Shown one piece after another: positions 1 to 8,541 of a DNA stretch of 64,000 nucleotides (positions within the stretch are counted from its first letter, which is position 1; each line of letters opens with the position of its first letter). Under the pieces are notes generated by a model, which was not told where the DNA came from, did not search any database, and saw only the letters and a list, made by a program, of their open reading frames with translations. Both the position numbers and the translations under genes were made by a program. This DNA comes from Mucilaginibacter pineti (GTDB lineage Bacteria; Bacteroidota; Bacteroidia; Sphingobacteriales; Sphingobacteriaceae): positions 744,001-808,000 of the forward strand of contig NZ_FNAI01000002.1 in the NCBI RefSeq assembly GCF_900101875.1, written 5' to 3'.

Positions 1-61
1 GTTAACAGATAAGTATAGTTGCTTTACGCACAATTACTTTTACTTTAAGCAATCAATAATC

Positions 62-1687
62 ATGAAAAGGAAACTTAAGGTAGTATTAGTTTTAATAGCT
101 TTATCGTTAACTGGCATCATTGTATTTCAGGTTTACTGGAGTTTTAATGCCTTTAAGGTAAACAAGCAACAATTTGATAGCGATATTAACATCGTTATGC
201 AGCGGGCCCTGGATAGCTGTAAAAAAGACTATTTCGATTCGATAAGGGTAGTGATGGTAAAGCGCCTGTCGGCCAAAGGTTTTTTTATTAAAATAGATAC
301 CGCGCACGAGGCGGATACTGTACATAAGCAATTGAGTATTACGTTTGGTAGTAAATTAGGTTTTTTACCATTTCAAATGACCAGTAATGTGTATGACTTT
401 TACAGACAAAAGCTACCGCGTAACGCAACCAGGGCCGAAGTGCTTACCGAAGCATCGTTTTATGTGCCACAACTGATGGGTAACCTGGTGTCTATATTAG
501 GCTCAGATGATATATCGGCAAACATGAACGTGTTGGATGCCTTTTTAAAAGCCCATAGCAACGAGCCAAGCGACAGCGTAATGGCCCACAATAAAATAAT
601 TGAAAGCGGTATCTATGAAATGCCTCCAAATTATCGTCAGGCTGATAGCATTAAACTACATAAATACTATGCTGCCGAACTTCGTAAAATGCATCCGCAT
701 ACCAGGTTTGAGCTGGTGTTTTCAACTAAGCCGATACCCGCCAAGCCTGCCGATCCGCACCATGCAGATGAACTGCGCTATAGCGAAACTAACGAACAGC
801 CCTACGATTATCATAGCTTTGTGTTCGTTGACAATACTATTTTTGATCATTTATATGTACGGGCTATCTTCAGAAATCCGCAGTTTGGTATTTTAAACGA
901 GATGGTAAAAGTGCTGGTACTATCCGGGCTGCTTATTTTGTTCACCATATTTTGTTTTTACTACATCATCCGTACCATCGTTCACCAAAAAAGGCTGACT
1001 GAACTAAAGGACGATTTCATTAACAACATGACGCATGAACTTAAAACCCCCATAGCCACTATTACTGTTGCAATTGAGGGGCTACAAAAATACAACGCCC
1101 TTAACGATCCCGAAAAAACACAGCGCTATTTGCAAACATCGCGCAACGAACTTACCCGCCTTAATGACCTGGTGAGCAAAGTATTGAACATAGCCGCCTT
1201 TGATAATAAAGAGATCAGTTTGGTTAAAGAAGCTATAAAGATTGATGATCTGCTGAATGAGCTTATATCTGCAGAGAAATTAAAAACAGATAAGGAAATC
1301 AGCATCACCTATACCAATAAAAATAACATCGATGTTATTGATGCAGATAGACTGCATTTCAGGAACGTACTGGGTAATATTTTAGATAATGCCGTTAAAT
1401 ATTCAACAGAACCGGTAGTTATCACTATCGATCTGACAAAAAGCGGCGGCAACGCGGTATTTAGCATTAAGGATAATGGTATTGGTATTTCGCAGGCTCA
1501 TATTAAACATATATTTGGTAAGTTTTACAGAGTGCCCGCCGGTAATGTGCATAACGTAAAAGGTACCGGACTGGGCCTAAACTATGTTAAATATATTGTA
1601 GAGGCACATGGCGGCAATGTTACCGTAAAAAGTGAAGTGAATGCCGGCACCGAATTTACAGTAACCATACCTTTAACAAATGGATAA
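62..1687 (+). CDS. Membrane sensor histidine kinase
   Basis: This is a 541-residue two-component sensor kinase of the inner membrane. A first membrane segment lies at about residues 8-28, followed by a roughly 250-residue periplasmic region without a family I recognise, and a second membrane segment at about 281-308. The HisKA H-box reads MTHELKTP, with the phospho-accepting His325. The ATPase domain has an N-box (NILDNAVKYS, Asn443), a G1 box (DNGIGIS, Asp471) and a G2 box (GTGLGLNYV). The last 8 bases overlap the response regulator gene, so the two are translationally coupled. The signal sensed is unknown. The ATG at 62 directly precedes a positively charged N terminus and the first membrane helix. 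Confidence 0.95.
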   Translation: MKRKLKVVLVLIALSLTGIIVFQVYWSFNAFKVNKQQFDSDINIVMQRALDSCKKDYFDSIRVVMVKRLSAKGFFIKIDTAHEADTVHKQLSITFGSKLGFLPFQMTSNVYDFYRQKLPRNATRAEVLTEASFYVPQLMGNLVSILGSDDISANMNVLDAFLKAHSNEPSDSVMAHNKIIESGIYEMPPNYRQADSIKLHKYYAAELRKMHPHTRFELVFSTKPIPAKPADPHHADELRYSETNEQPYDYHSFVFVDNTIFDHLYVRAIFRNPQFGILNEMVKVLVLSGLLILFTIFCFYYIIRTIVHQKRLTELKDDFINNMTHELKTPIATITVAIEGLQKYNALNDPEKTQRYLQTSRNELTRLNDLVSKVLNIAAFDNKEISLVKEAIKIDDLLNELISAEKLKTDKEISITYTNKNNIDVIDADRLHFRNVLGNILDNAVKYSTEPVVITIDLTKSGGNAVFSIKDNGIGISQAHIKHIFGKFYRVPAGNVHNVKGTGLGLNYVKYIVEAHGGNVTVKSEVNAGTEFTVTIPLTNG

Positions 1688-2375
1688 AATACGCGTATTA
1701 CTGGCCGAAGACGAGCTTTCTCTTGCGCACATAGTGCGCGAAAGCCTGGAGGTAAGCAATTTTGAGGTGATACTTTGTGCCAATGGCGAGCAGGCCCTGC
1801 AAAAGTACAAAGCCAATAAGCCCCATATTTTAGCGCTTGATGTAATGATGCCCAAAATGGATGGCTTCGAGGTAGCCCGGCAGGTACGCTTAATAGATAA
1901 AATAACGCCCATTATTTTCCTTACTGCCCGTTCGCAGCCAAAGGATGTAGTTGCCGGGTTTGAGCATGGTGCCAATGATTACCTCAAAAAACCCTTCAGT
2001 GTTGAGGAATTGATTGTGCGGATGCGGGTATTGCTGAGTGATAACCGCCTGCTGGTGGCGCCAAAAGCAAAACCGGTAAATGAAAATTACCAGATAGGGA
2101 GCATCGTTTTCAATTCATCTAAAAACAATATACAACAAGGTATAAATATCACACAGCTAACAGCCCGCGAAAGCGATATCCTGAAAATGCTATGTGCAGA
2201 CCAGTATCAGGTTATTAACCGTAAGGCCCTGCTCCAAACCATCTGGGGCGATGACAGCTTTTTTAATGCCCGCAGTTTGGATGTGTTTATCACCAAGCTA
2301 CGCCGCCACCTCGCTATTGATCCCAACATCCAGATCATTAATATACGCGGGGTAGGGTATAAGCTGGTTTGGTGA
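1680..2375 (+). CDS. OmpR-family response regulator
   Basis: This 231-residue protein is the cognate DNA-binding regulator of the kinase that overlaps it by 8 bases. The receiver domain covers about residues 1-120, with acidic pocket residues near the N terminus (AEDE), phospho-acceptor Asp54 (LALDVMMPK), the conserved Thr in FLTAR and Lys in LKKPF. A winged-helix Trans_reg_C domain fills residues 130-231 and ends in the typical IRGVGYKL motif. It should be phosphorylated by the kinase and bind DNA as a dimer. Targets cannot be read from the window. Confidence 0.96.
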   Translation: MDKIRVLLAEDELSLAHIVRESLEVSNFEVILCANGEQALQKYKANKPHILALDVMMPKMDGFEVARQVRLIDKITPIIFLTARSQPKDVVAGFEHGANDYLKKPFSVEELIVRMRVLLSDNRLLVAPKAKPVNENYQIGSIVFNSSKNNIQQGINITQLTARESDILKMLCADQYQVINRKALLQTIWGDDSFFNARSLDVFITKLRRHLAIDPNIQIINIRGVGYKLVW

Positions 2376-2396
2376 ATGGGGAGCCCGCGACTGTTA

Positions 2397-2429
2397 AGAC
2401 TTACGAAGTTTTTAAAACTTCGTAAGTCT
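2397..2429. terminator. Perfect palindrome, probable terminator
   Basis: Two perfect 16-base arms (left arm begins AGACTTACGAAG) flank a single central base, 22 bases downstream of the response regulator stop. The hairpin could terminate the kinase/regulator transcript. Because the arms lack a classical GC-rich stem plus T tract, it may instead be a dispersed intergenic palindrome. Confidence 0.5.
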
Positions 2430-2438
2430 CTAAAGAGG

Positions 2439-2513
2439 TGTCATGCTGAGCCTGTCGAAGCATAGTGGGCAAAGGCCTCTGCGCGCGACCTTTCGACAAG
2501 CTCAAGGTGACAG
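2439..2513. repeat. Dispersed TGTCA-ended palindromic repeat, copy 1
   Basis: A 75-base imperfect inverted repeat starts TGTCATGCTGAGCCTGTCG and ends with the complementary CGACAAGCTCAAGGTGACAG. It is nearly the same, in reverse orientation, as the copy at 23459-23536, with about six differences by eye. It belongs to the family also seen at 23362, 32253, 35072, 43250 and 48191. All copies are intergenic. Confidence 0.8.
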
Positions 2514-2613
2514 CCCCTTTAACCTTTCGCCTTTTCCCTTTTACCTTCCCTGTCAATAATGATTCTAAATAAGATATATGGCTTGTAATAAACATTATTA
2601 GCGGTTCGTTTTG

Positions 2614-2621
2614 TATTTTTG
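2614..2621 (+). promoter_or_regulatory. Putative -7 box of the ccmE promoter
   Basis: TATTTTTG matches the Bacteroidota -7 consensus TAnnTTTG and lies 29 bases before the ccmE-like start codon. I see no clear -33 TTTG at the expected spacing, so the call rests on one box. Confidence 0.45.
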
Positions 2622-2650
2622 CAATTCTATTTATAATTTATAAACCGCAG

Positions 2651-3061
2651 ATGAAAAAAAGTTCAATTTTTGGTCTTGTAGTTATAGCCATTGCTATAGC
2701 GGTTATCATTAGTGTTTACTCTAATACAAGTACATACGGCTCTTTTAACGATGCTGAGAAAACCAGCAGCGAGCTGCATATTATTGGTCATCTTAATAAA
2801 TCAAAAGAGTTGGTTTATGATGCCACTAAGGATGCCAATTACTTTGCGTTTTACATGAAGGATAATAAAGGCGAGGAGCGCAAGGTTGTTTTTACCGGTA
2901 CAAAGCCCGAAGATTTTGAGCGGAGCGAGCAATTGGTGCTAACCGGCAATATGGTAGGCAGCGAATTTCATGCCTCCAAAATTTTGATGAAATGCCCGTC
3001 GAAATATACGCAGGACAAGTTAGAAGTTACAGAAGTTAAGGCTAAACAAGCCAGTTTATAG
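2651..3061 (+). CDS. ccmE: CcmE-like cytochrome c maturation haem chaperone (CxxxY type)
   Basis: This 136-residue membrane-anchored protein fits the haem chaperone CcmE, which carries haem to the CcmF ligase for cytochrome c maturation. An N-terminal membrane helix (residues about 5-24) is followed by an OB-fold-like domain with FTGTKPEDFERSEQLVLTG, matching the CcmE core. The covalent haem-binding His of the classical HxxxY motif is replaced: the sequence is KCPSKY, giving Cys115-x3-Tyr119. CxxxY CcmE proteins are known from archaea and some other bacteria (System I*). The CcmF-like gene follows 117 bases downstream, which supports the assignment. Confidence 0.85.
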   Translation: MKKSSIFGLVVIAIAIAVIISVYSNTSTYGSFNDAEKTSSELHIIGHLNKSKELVYDATKDANYFAFYMKDNKGEERKVVFTGTKPEDFERSEQLVLTGNMVGSEFHASKILMKCPSKYTQDKLEVTEVKAKQASL

Positions 3062-3077
3062 TTAGTATCAGGTAGTT

Positions 3078-3146
3078 AGTATCAAGTATCAAGATTTTTT
3101 TACTGGTTTTAAATGCCGCATTTAACAAGTCGTGATACTTGATACT
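3078..3146. repeat. Inverted repeat AGTATCAAGTATCA between ccmE and ccmF
   Basis: A 14-base sequence, AGTATCAAGTATCA at 3078-3091, recurs as its exact reverse complement at 3133-3146. The surrounding bases are full of further AGTATCA(A)/TTGATACT units. The hairpin spans most of the ccmE-ccmF spacer and could weaken read-through or stabilise mRNA ends. It has no T tract. Confidence 0.6.
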
Positions 3147-3178
3147 GACTACTTGATACTAATCACTCTAATCTAATT

Positions 3179-5641
3179 ATGGATACAGTTTTTAAAGGCG
3201 AACACCTTTTACCGGGGCATATTGGCCAGTTTTTTATCGTTCTTTCTTTTGGCGCAGCCCTTTTATCATTTATCAGCTACTATTTTGCCACTACCGATGA
3301 TGCTTTAAAACCCAACAGCAGCTGGCATAAACTGGGCCGTATAGGTTTTTACCTCAACTCATTATCTATTTTGGGTATGGGCACCTGCCTGTTTTATGTA
3401 ATATACAACCATTACTTCGAGTACCATTACGCCTGGGCCTATACCTCGCGCTCCTTACCTGTTTACTATATAGTATCTGGTTTCTGGAACGGACAGGAGG
3501 GCGGCTTTCTGCTGTGGACCTTTTGGCAGGCTGTATTAGGTAACGTGCTCATCTGGAGGGCTAAATCATGGGAACGCCCGGTAATGACGGTTGTAGCCTT
3601 TTCGCAAGTGGTGCTTGGTACAATGGTACTTGGTGTAGAGATATTTGGTATAAGAATAGGTAGTTCGCCATTTTTATTGCTCAGGAACGCGCTTGATTAC
3701 CCTATCTTCTCTAATGCTAATTATCTTTCTTTTATAAAAGACGGGCAGGGCATGAACCCCACCCTTCAAAACTATTGGATGGTGATTCACCCGCCAACTC
3801 TGTTCCTTGGTTTTGCATCTATGGTGGTTCCATTTGCCTACGCCGTAGCGGGGCTTTGGCAAAAGAGATATAAGGAGTGGGTAGCTCAGGCTATACCATA
3901 CGCCTTGTTTGCCTGTATGATATTGGGTACAGGTGTTATCATGGGTTCGTTTTGGGCTTATGAGTCGCTTAATTTTGGCGGTTTCTGGGCCTGGGATCCG
4001 GTAGAGAATGCTTCTATTTTCCCGTGGATCACGATGGTTGCTGCCGTACACGTACTTATTGTTTATAAAAACACAGGCCACTCTTACTTTACAGCCACAT
4101 TTTTAGTGCTGATAACTTTTGTGATGGTTTGGTATACCTCATTCCTATCGCGCAGCGGTATTTTGGGCGATACTTCGGTACACTCCTTTACCGATAATGG
4201 AATGTTTTGGCAATTGGTTCTTGGCGTTTTAATATTCCTGGTACTCTCTGTAGTGCTGTTAGTGAAAAGGTGGAAAGAACTGCCAATTACTAAAAAAGAT
4301 GAAGAAACCTACTCGCGCGAGTTTTGGATGTTTGTAGGCTCGGTATTTTTGGGCTTATCCTGCTTCCATTTATTGGTAGTAACATCGGTGCCCGTTTGGA
4401 ATGCCATGTTTGGCACCAAGATAGCGCCGCCATCAGATATTATTAAGCATTACAATGTAATCCAGTCGTCGTTTGCGTTTGTGGTTACCTTACTTACCGG
4501 CTTTACCCAGTTTTTAAAATACAAAAAAACAGATGTAACCCGCTTTTTCCTTACCACGGGTATCTACCTGCTTTTTGCTGCCTTAATAACCGCGCTTATT
4601 GTTTATGTAACCGGCATTTACAAAATGAACGTGGTATTTATATTGGTGATGTGGGGTTCGGCTTATTCGGTTATTGCCAATGGTAAGGTACTGGCCGATG
4701 CATTTAAGGGCAAGTTTAAACTTGCTGGTTCGGCAGTTGCGCATATCGGTTTTGGTTTCCTGATGATAGGGGCTTTGATAGCCGCGGGTACCAGCAAAGT
4801 GATTTCCATAAACAATACCGGCGAAGGTTTTTCACCGGAGTTTGCCAAAGAACAAAATCCACGTGAAAATATATTGGTATACCTGAATGAGCCTGTAAAA
4901 ATGGGCGACTATCTGGTAAGCTACATAGGCGATTCCATCTCCAGTCCAAATCACTATTTTAAGGTTGATTATAAAAAAATAGGTGCCGACGGTAAAGTAG
5001 AAAATGAGTTTGTGCTGAAACCAAAAGCATTGATCAGCCGCGGGCAAATGTCTGCATCGCCAGATACCAAACATTATTTATTTCACGATATGTATACGCA
5101 TATCACCATGTTTTATCCCGCGCCGCTTGCCGATGGCGAAGAGGCTAACAATGCCGGCGCGCATGACGAGGGTAACGACGATAAAAACTACGATGCCCCT
5201 GTAAGCCATGAGGTTGCACCGGGCGATACCATCAGATATCGTGATGGCTATATTTTGGTTAAAGGTCTTAATAAAGAAGCCAAGGTAGAGAACATTACCG
5301 TTACTGCCAGCGATGTAGTAATTGGCGCCAACCTTGAAATAGTATCGCATGGTAAAAAGTACGAGTCGGTACCTATTTACATGATACGCAATGGTAATGT
5401 GTTTGATTTTGCCCGCAAGGTTGATGATGCAGGTTTAAAACTGCGTTTCAGCAAGGTTCTTCCGGAGAAAAAGAAGGTAGAGATAATGGTATATCAGCAG
5501 CCCGAAAGCAAAAAGAAATTCATTGTAATGAAAGCCATTCAGTTTCCTTATATCAACTTCTTTTGGGCCGGTACAATCATTATGGTTATCGGGTTCTTCC
5601 TGTCGATACTTCGCCGGAAAAAGGAACTTAAAGCCGTTTAA
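3179..5641 (+). CDS. ccmF: CcmF-like cytochrome c haem lyase / biogenesis protein
   Basis: This 820-residue polytopic inner-membrane protein belongs to the haem-handling CcmF/CcsA family, which attaches haem to apocytochrome c on the periplasmic side. The tryptophan-rich WWD domain is visible at about residue 266 (GGFWAWDPVENAS), with a second conserved stretch near residue 105 (WNGQEGGFLLW). Many hydrophobic segments fill the N-terminal two thirds. A soluble periplasmic region at about 560-790 includes a Glu/Asp/His-rich loop (near 650-670), and a final membrane helix lies at about 795-812. With the upstream CcmE it should serve cytochromes such as the dihaem protein at 44941. No CcmABCD, G or H genes lie nearby. 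Confidence 0.92.
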   Translation: MDTVFKGEHLLPGHIGQFFIVLSFGAALLSFISYYFATTDDALKPNSSWHKLGRIGFYLNSLSILGMGTCLFYVIYNHYFEYHYAWAYTSRSLPVYYIVSGFWNGQEGGFLLWTFWQAVLGNVLIWRAKSWERPVMTVVAFSQVVLGTMVLGVEIFGIRIGSSPFLLLRNALDYPIFSNANYLSFIKDGQGMNPTLQNYWMVIHPPTLFLGFASMVVPFAYAVAGLWQKRYKEWVAQAIPYALFACMILGTGVIMGSFWAYESLNFGGFWAWDPVENASIFPWITMVAAVHVLIVYKNTGHSYFTATFLVLITFVMVWYTSFLSRSGILGDTSVHSFTDNGMFWQLVLGVLIFLVLSVVLLVKRWKELPITKKDEETYSREFWMFVGSVFLGLSCFHLLVVTSVPVWNAMFGTKIAPPSDIIKHYNVIQSSFAFVVTLLTGFTQFLKYKKTDVTRFFLTTGIYLLFAALITALIVYVTGIYKMNVVFILVMWGSAYSVIANGKVLADAFKGKFKLAGSAVAHIGFGFLMIGALIAAGTSKVISINNTGEGFSPEFAKEQNPRENILVYLNEPVKMGDYLVSYIGDSISSPNHYFKVDYKKIGADGKVENEFVLKPKALISRGQMSASPDTKHYLFHDMYTHITMFYPAPLADGEEANNAGAHDEGNDDKNYDAPVSHEVAPGDTIRYRDGYILVKGLNKEAKVENITVTASDVVIGANLEIVSHGKKYESVPIYMIRNGNVFDFARKVDDAGLKLRFSKVLPEKKKVEIMVYQQPESKKKFIVMKAIQFPYINFFWAGTIIMVIGFFLSILRRKKELKAV

Positions 5642-5649
5642 AATACGCT

Positions 5650-6372
5650 GTGGATAATCAATACCCAGCGCATCAAAGCAATGTTTTAAATGATGGTTTC
5701 GCCATTGTTAATGATGTTTATACCGATGCCGAATGTGAAGGCATCCTCGCTATAATAGCCGGGGCCGATCACTCGAACCCGGCTTTTCGCAAAACCGACG
5801 ATCTGTTTGCCATACGGCAGTTTTTAAAGGAATTACCGCAGGTAGTTCCTTTAGTTTTTAACAGCAATTTAAAAACGCTTATCAGTACGTTGTTTGGCAG
5901 CAGCTACTTTGCCGTAAAATCCATTTACTTTGATAAGCCCGAACTTAGTAACTGGTTTGTAGCCTGGCACCAGGATTTAACTATCGCCGTGGACAAAAAG
6001 GCCGAACAACCCGGCTACGGCCCCTGGACGATAAAGCAAAACAGTTTTGGCGTACAGCCACCGCTTGCCATCCTGCAAAACAACTTTACCATCCGCATAC
6101 ACCTCGACGATACCGACCAGAATAACGGTGCCCTCAAAGTGATCCCCGAATCGCACAAAAAAGACATCTATCGCCCCGATACCATCGACTGGAATACCGA
6201 AACAGAAGCCACCTGCAACGTAAAAGCCGGCGGCATTATGATTATGCGCCCTCTGCTCATGCACGCCTCAAACCGCACCGTTAACAACAAAAAACGCCGC
6301 GTTATCCATATTGAATTTAGCAAGGATGATTTACCTGATGGATTGGGTTGGGCGGAGAAATTGGGAGTGTAG
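5650..6372 (+). CDS. Phytanoyl-CoA dioxygenase (PhyH) family protein
   Basis: This 240-residue cytosolic protein resembles Fe(II)/2-oxoglutarate-dependent PhyH dioxygenases. The iron facial triad is visible as His107-x-Asp109 (AWHQDL) and His205 (LLMHASNRT), with Arg209 a candidate for 2-oxoglutarate binding. A GTG start, 8 bases after the ccmF stop, is preferred because the sequence continues straight into the fold. The close spacing suggests co-transcription with ccmF, but a shared function is not obvious. The substrate is unknown; members of this family hydroxylate lipids, amino acids or small metabolites. Confidence 0.87.
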   Translation: MDNQYPAHQSNVLNDGFAIVNDVYTDAECEGILAIIAGADHSNPAFRKTDDLFAIRQFLKELPQVVPLVFNSNLKTLISTLFGSSYFAVKSIYFDKPELSNWFVAWHQDLTIAVDKKAEQPGYGPWTIKQNSFGVQPPLAILQNNFTIRIHLDDTDQNNGALKVIPESHKKDIYRPDTIDWNTETEATCNVKAGGIMIMRPLLMHASNRTVNNKKRRVIHIEFSKDDLPDGLGWAEKLGV

Positions 6373-6382
6373 GGCGCAGATT

Positions 6383-6698
6383 ACTCACCCGACCATCGCT
6401 GCGCTTGGTCCCCCTCTCTTCGCCTTCGGCGGAAAGAGGGGGATGTTTAAAGTTTTATGTTAGAAAAAAAGAAAGAAAATATCTTCATGCCTTTGCGCTC
6501 GTTTGTAACGAGTGCTTAAAGTGTTTTTGCGTCTGCGACGCTTCTTCGCGATACAATCGCGTGACTGTGTTAAGCACTCGTTACAAACGAGCGCAAGTAC
6601 CGAGTTAAGAGGTATATATAGAGGTGAAAAAATGTCTTCACCCTCTTTCCAGCAAAGCTGAAGAGAGGGTAGGCCAGCGAAGCGTAGCCGGGGTGAGT
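6383..6698. repeat. Composite nested inverted-repeat element
   Basis: The 400-base gap 6373-6772 holds no convincing gene. Instead, a roughly 60-base segment at 6383-6442 (ACTCACCC ... AGAGGGGGA) recurs as an imperfect reverse complement at 6638-6698, enclosing the perfect 27-base inverted repeat listed separately. Both outer arms carry their own internal hairpin (CTCTCTTCGCC...GGCGGAAAGAGGG on the left). A third repeat-like piece, GATTGCTTCGTGCCTCGCAA, sits at about 6734-6753. There is no transposase, so this looks like a MITE-like or nested palindrome cluster. Confidence 0.7.
6493..6596. repeat. Perfect 27-bp inverted repeat with internal hairpins
   Basis: Arms at 6493-6519 and 6570-6596 are exact reverse complements, with a 50-base loop. 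Each arm is itself a small hairpin (CTCGTT-TGT-AACGAG). The loop contains two more: GCGTC-TGC-GACGC at 6529-6541 and CGCGAT-ACA-ATCGCG at 6547-6561. The sequence can therefore fold either as one long stem or as four short stem-loops. Confidence 0.85.
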
Positions 6699-6772
6699 CC
6701 ACAAATAGGCAGAGCCGATTGTAATAGCTTAGAGATTGCTTCGTGCCTCGCAATGACTTGATTTCATCAAAC

Positions 6773-7516
6773 TTATCGCTTAATACTATCCAATGGCGAT
6801 TTCCATTTGGATTCATCTGCTGCTCCATAGGAAATGCCCACACTTACAAAAAAATTACTGAGCATATCGTATTTTTGCCTGCACTCAACGCCTACGTTTA
6901 TCTTATATGATGGTGATTCAGAACGATGGCAGTTGAAGCAGATATCCAGGTGATCGATCACGTTGTCGTTTTTGTCAAGAAATATGATGGAATTACGCGG
7001 ATCGAAACAAGCGGCATGGCCAATGATCGTGTAGTTCTTCATACCCGTATATTCATAGTTAAAAAGGATATTGGTGAGGTTGTTGATCTGGGTAGGGTTC
7101 AACGTTTTTACGCCGAAAAGAGTTGAATAATCAATCCGGCGGTTGTTAATTATAAGTCCTTTATAAAAATTATCTTCCCTCGCGCTGCGTATCGGTTGAG
7201 GTTTACCGTCTAATACAATATCAGGATTAGGCTCACCGCCGCCAAAGTATGATACCGCTAATATTTTTGCGGCTACAGCAAACGGGTACATTTTTAAACG
7301 CTGCGCCGCAGTGTATTGATTGGTAAAGTGGCAGTTGTCAAAATAAGGTTTATAACCCTTTAAGGAGCTTCTGGGGTAAACAGTATCATCATGAACAGTC
7401 TTCTTTTTTGCTTTATGCAGTTTAATTGTATCTTGTACAAGTGCGTGATCCCTGGTGTTTGCATAGCAACCAAGCTTAATCATAAAAAACAGGCATGAAA
7501 AAAGGATAGCTTTCAT
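6773..7516 (-). CDS. Exported protein of unknown function
   Basis: I do not recognise this 247-residue protein. It starts with a basic residue and a hydrophobic stretch (MKAILFSCLFFMIKLGCYA), consistent with a signal peptide. The next 35 residues are rich in Lys, His and Thr. The remainder looks globular and contains four Cys and several His, including CFDPRNS and CFNCHRSE, where the CxxCH is preceded by CF. That CFNCH could bind haem or metal, but a single motif in an unknown family is weak evidence. The alpha/beta hydrolase gene upstream on the same strand ends 20 bases before it, so the two may be co-transcribed. Confidence 0.7.
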   Translation of the reverse strand: MKAILFSCLFFMIKLGCYANTRDHALVQDTIKLHKAKKKTVHDDTVYPRSSLKGYKPYFDNCHFTNQYTAAQRLKMYPFAVAAKILAVSYFGGGEPNPDIVLDGKPQPIRSAREDNFYKGLIINNRRIDYSTLFGVKTLNPTQINNLTNILFNYEYTGMKNYTIIGHAACFDPRNSIIFLDKNDNVIDHLDICFNCHRSESPSYKINVGVECRQKYDMLSNFFVSVGISYGAADESKWKSPLDSIKR

Positions 7517-7536
7517 GGCGATAATTTAGGAAGATT

Positions 7537-8460
7537 TTACCCTTCCTTCAAAAACGAAAGAATCTTAGCGTTTACCGTGTCGGGTTTTTCGAGGTAGGGG
7601 AGATGACCTGCGTCGGCTACCGGGAAAAAGTCGACTTTTAGTACGCTGCGGATAGAATCGCTAAAGCGGATGGGAACGGTTTTATCATCCTTACCCCATA
7701 TCAGCAAAACAGGTTTATTGGCGCTGTTCAGGCAGGCATTGCTTTGGCGGCCATTACTTTGATAATCATATAAGGTAGATACCAGCGCGTTGCGGAACCC
7801 TTTGTATTGCATTTGCGGTAAGTAGCGATCAACCCAACCGGCGTGTTGTTTAGGATATTTAAAATCATCAAGCTGTCCGTTTGCACGTGCGTTTGAGTTT
7901 ACGGCTTCGTTATAAAGGGTAAAACATTTAGGGGCTACGGGTTTTTCATTGCCATATCCGGGGTCAATAAGTATCACCTTGTTTATGAGGTTGGGATGGG
8001 TGCAGGTAAAGTTGGTAATTATTTCGCCACCGAAGGATATGCCGGCCAGGTTTACCTTACCCTGCAACTTTAGCCGGGTAATAAGCTCCAGTAACTGATT
8101 GTTATAAAGTTCTTTATCGTAAACAACCTCCGGCCTGTCTGAATAACCGCGACCGTAGGTGTCATATCTTAATACCTGGTAACCCTGTTTAACAAGGTAT
8201 TCATAAGTGCCATCCCATATATAATATGGCACGCTAAAGCCATGCACAAGTATCACCACCTCGCCATTTTTTGGACCACTAAGCTCATAATGGGTAACTC
8301 CCTGGCTTAATTTTATAAATTTGCCAGCTATGGTTGCCCTGTCGGCATCAGTTAATGTTTTTTTCTCTTTATTATTATATTTATAAAAACCATATAATAT
8401 TAATGAGGCTGCTCCAGCAAGAAATATTATAATTATTATGCTTACTTTGAGTATTTTCAT
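7537..8460 (-). CDS. Membrane-anchored alpha/beta hydrolase
   Basis: This 307-residue protein has an N-terminal membrane helix (residues about 5-25) followed by an alpha/beta hydrolase fold. Visible elements are the oxyanion-hole motif LVHGFS (about 71-76), the nucleophile elbow GISFGG with Ser142, an acid in GKDDKTVP and the catalytic His in AGHLPYLEKP near the C terminus. It should hydrolyse an ester, lactone or C-C bond, with the catalytic domain probably facing the periplasm. The substrate is not determinable. The exported unknown protein follows 20 bases downstream. Confidence 0.88.
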   Translation of the reverse strand: MKILKVSIIIIIFLAGAASLILYGFYKYNNKEKKTLTDADRATIAGKFIKLSQGVTHYELSGPKNGEVVILVHGFSVPYYIWDGTYEYLVKQGYQVLRYDTYGRGYSDRPEVVYDKELYNNQLLELITRLKLQGKVNLAGISFGGEIITNFTCTHPNLINKVILIDPGYGNEKPVAPKCFTLYNEAVNSNARANGQLDDFKYPKQHAGWVDRYLPQMQYKGFRNALVSTLYDYQSNGRQSNACLNSANKPVLLIWGKDDKTVPIRFSDSIRSVLKVDFFPVADAGHLPYLEKPDTVNAKILSFLKEG

Positions 8461-8541
8461 GGCGTATTAGATGATGCTTACTAAAATACAGAAATATGTA
8501 ATCGGTAGTTTGTGGTAAATCACTTTAATTGTAAAAATCTT

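Noticed and set aside
2401-2595. Minus-strand frame at 2401-2595
   Set aside because: It runs straight through the palindrome and the dispersed repeat, so it is a by-product of repeat sequence.
6493-6596. tRNA or cloverleaf RNA
   Set aside because: The 27-base stem and hairpins have no CCA end, acceptor-stem or T-loop signature and the loop sizes do not fit.
6348-6843. Open frames over the nested repeat region (6348-6608 plus, 6460-6843 minus)
   Set aside because: They are explained by the inverted repeats and have odd composition; no start/stop or homology support.
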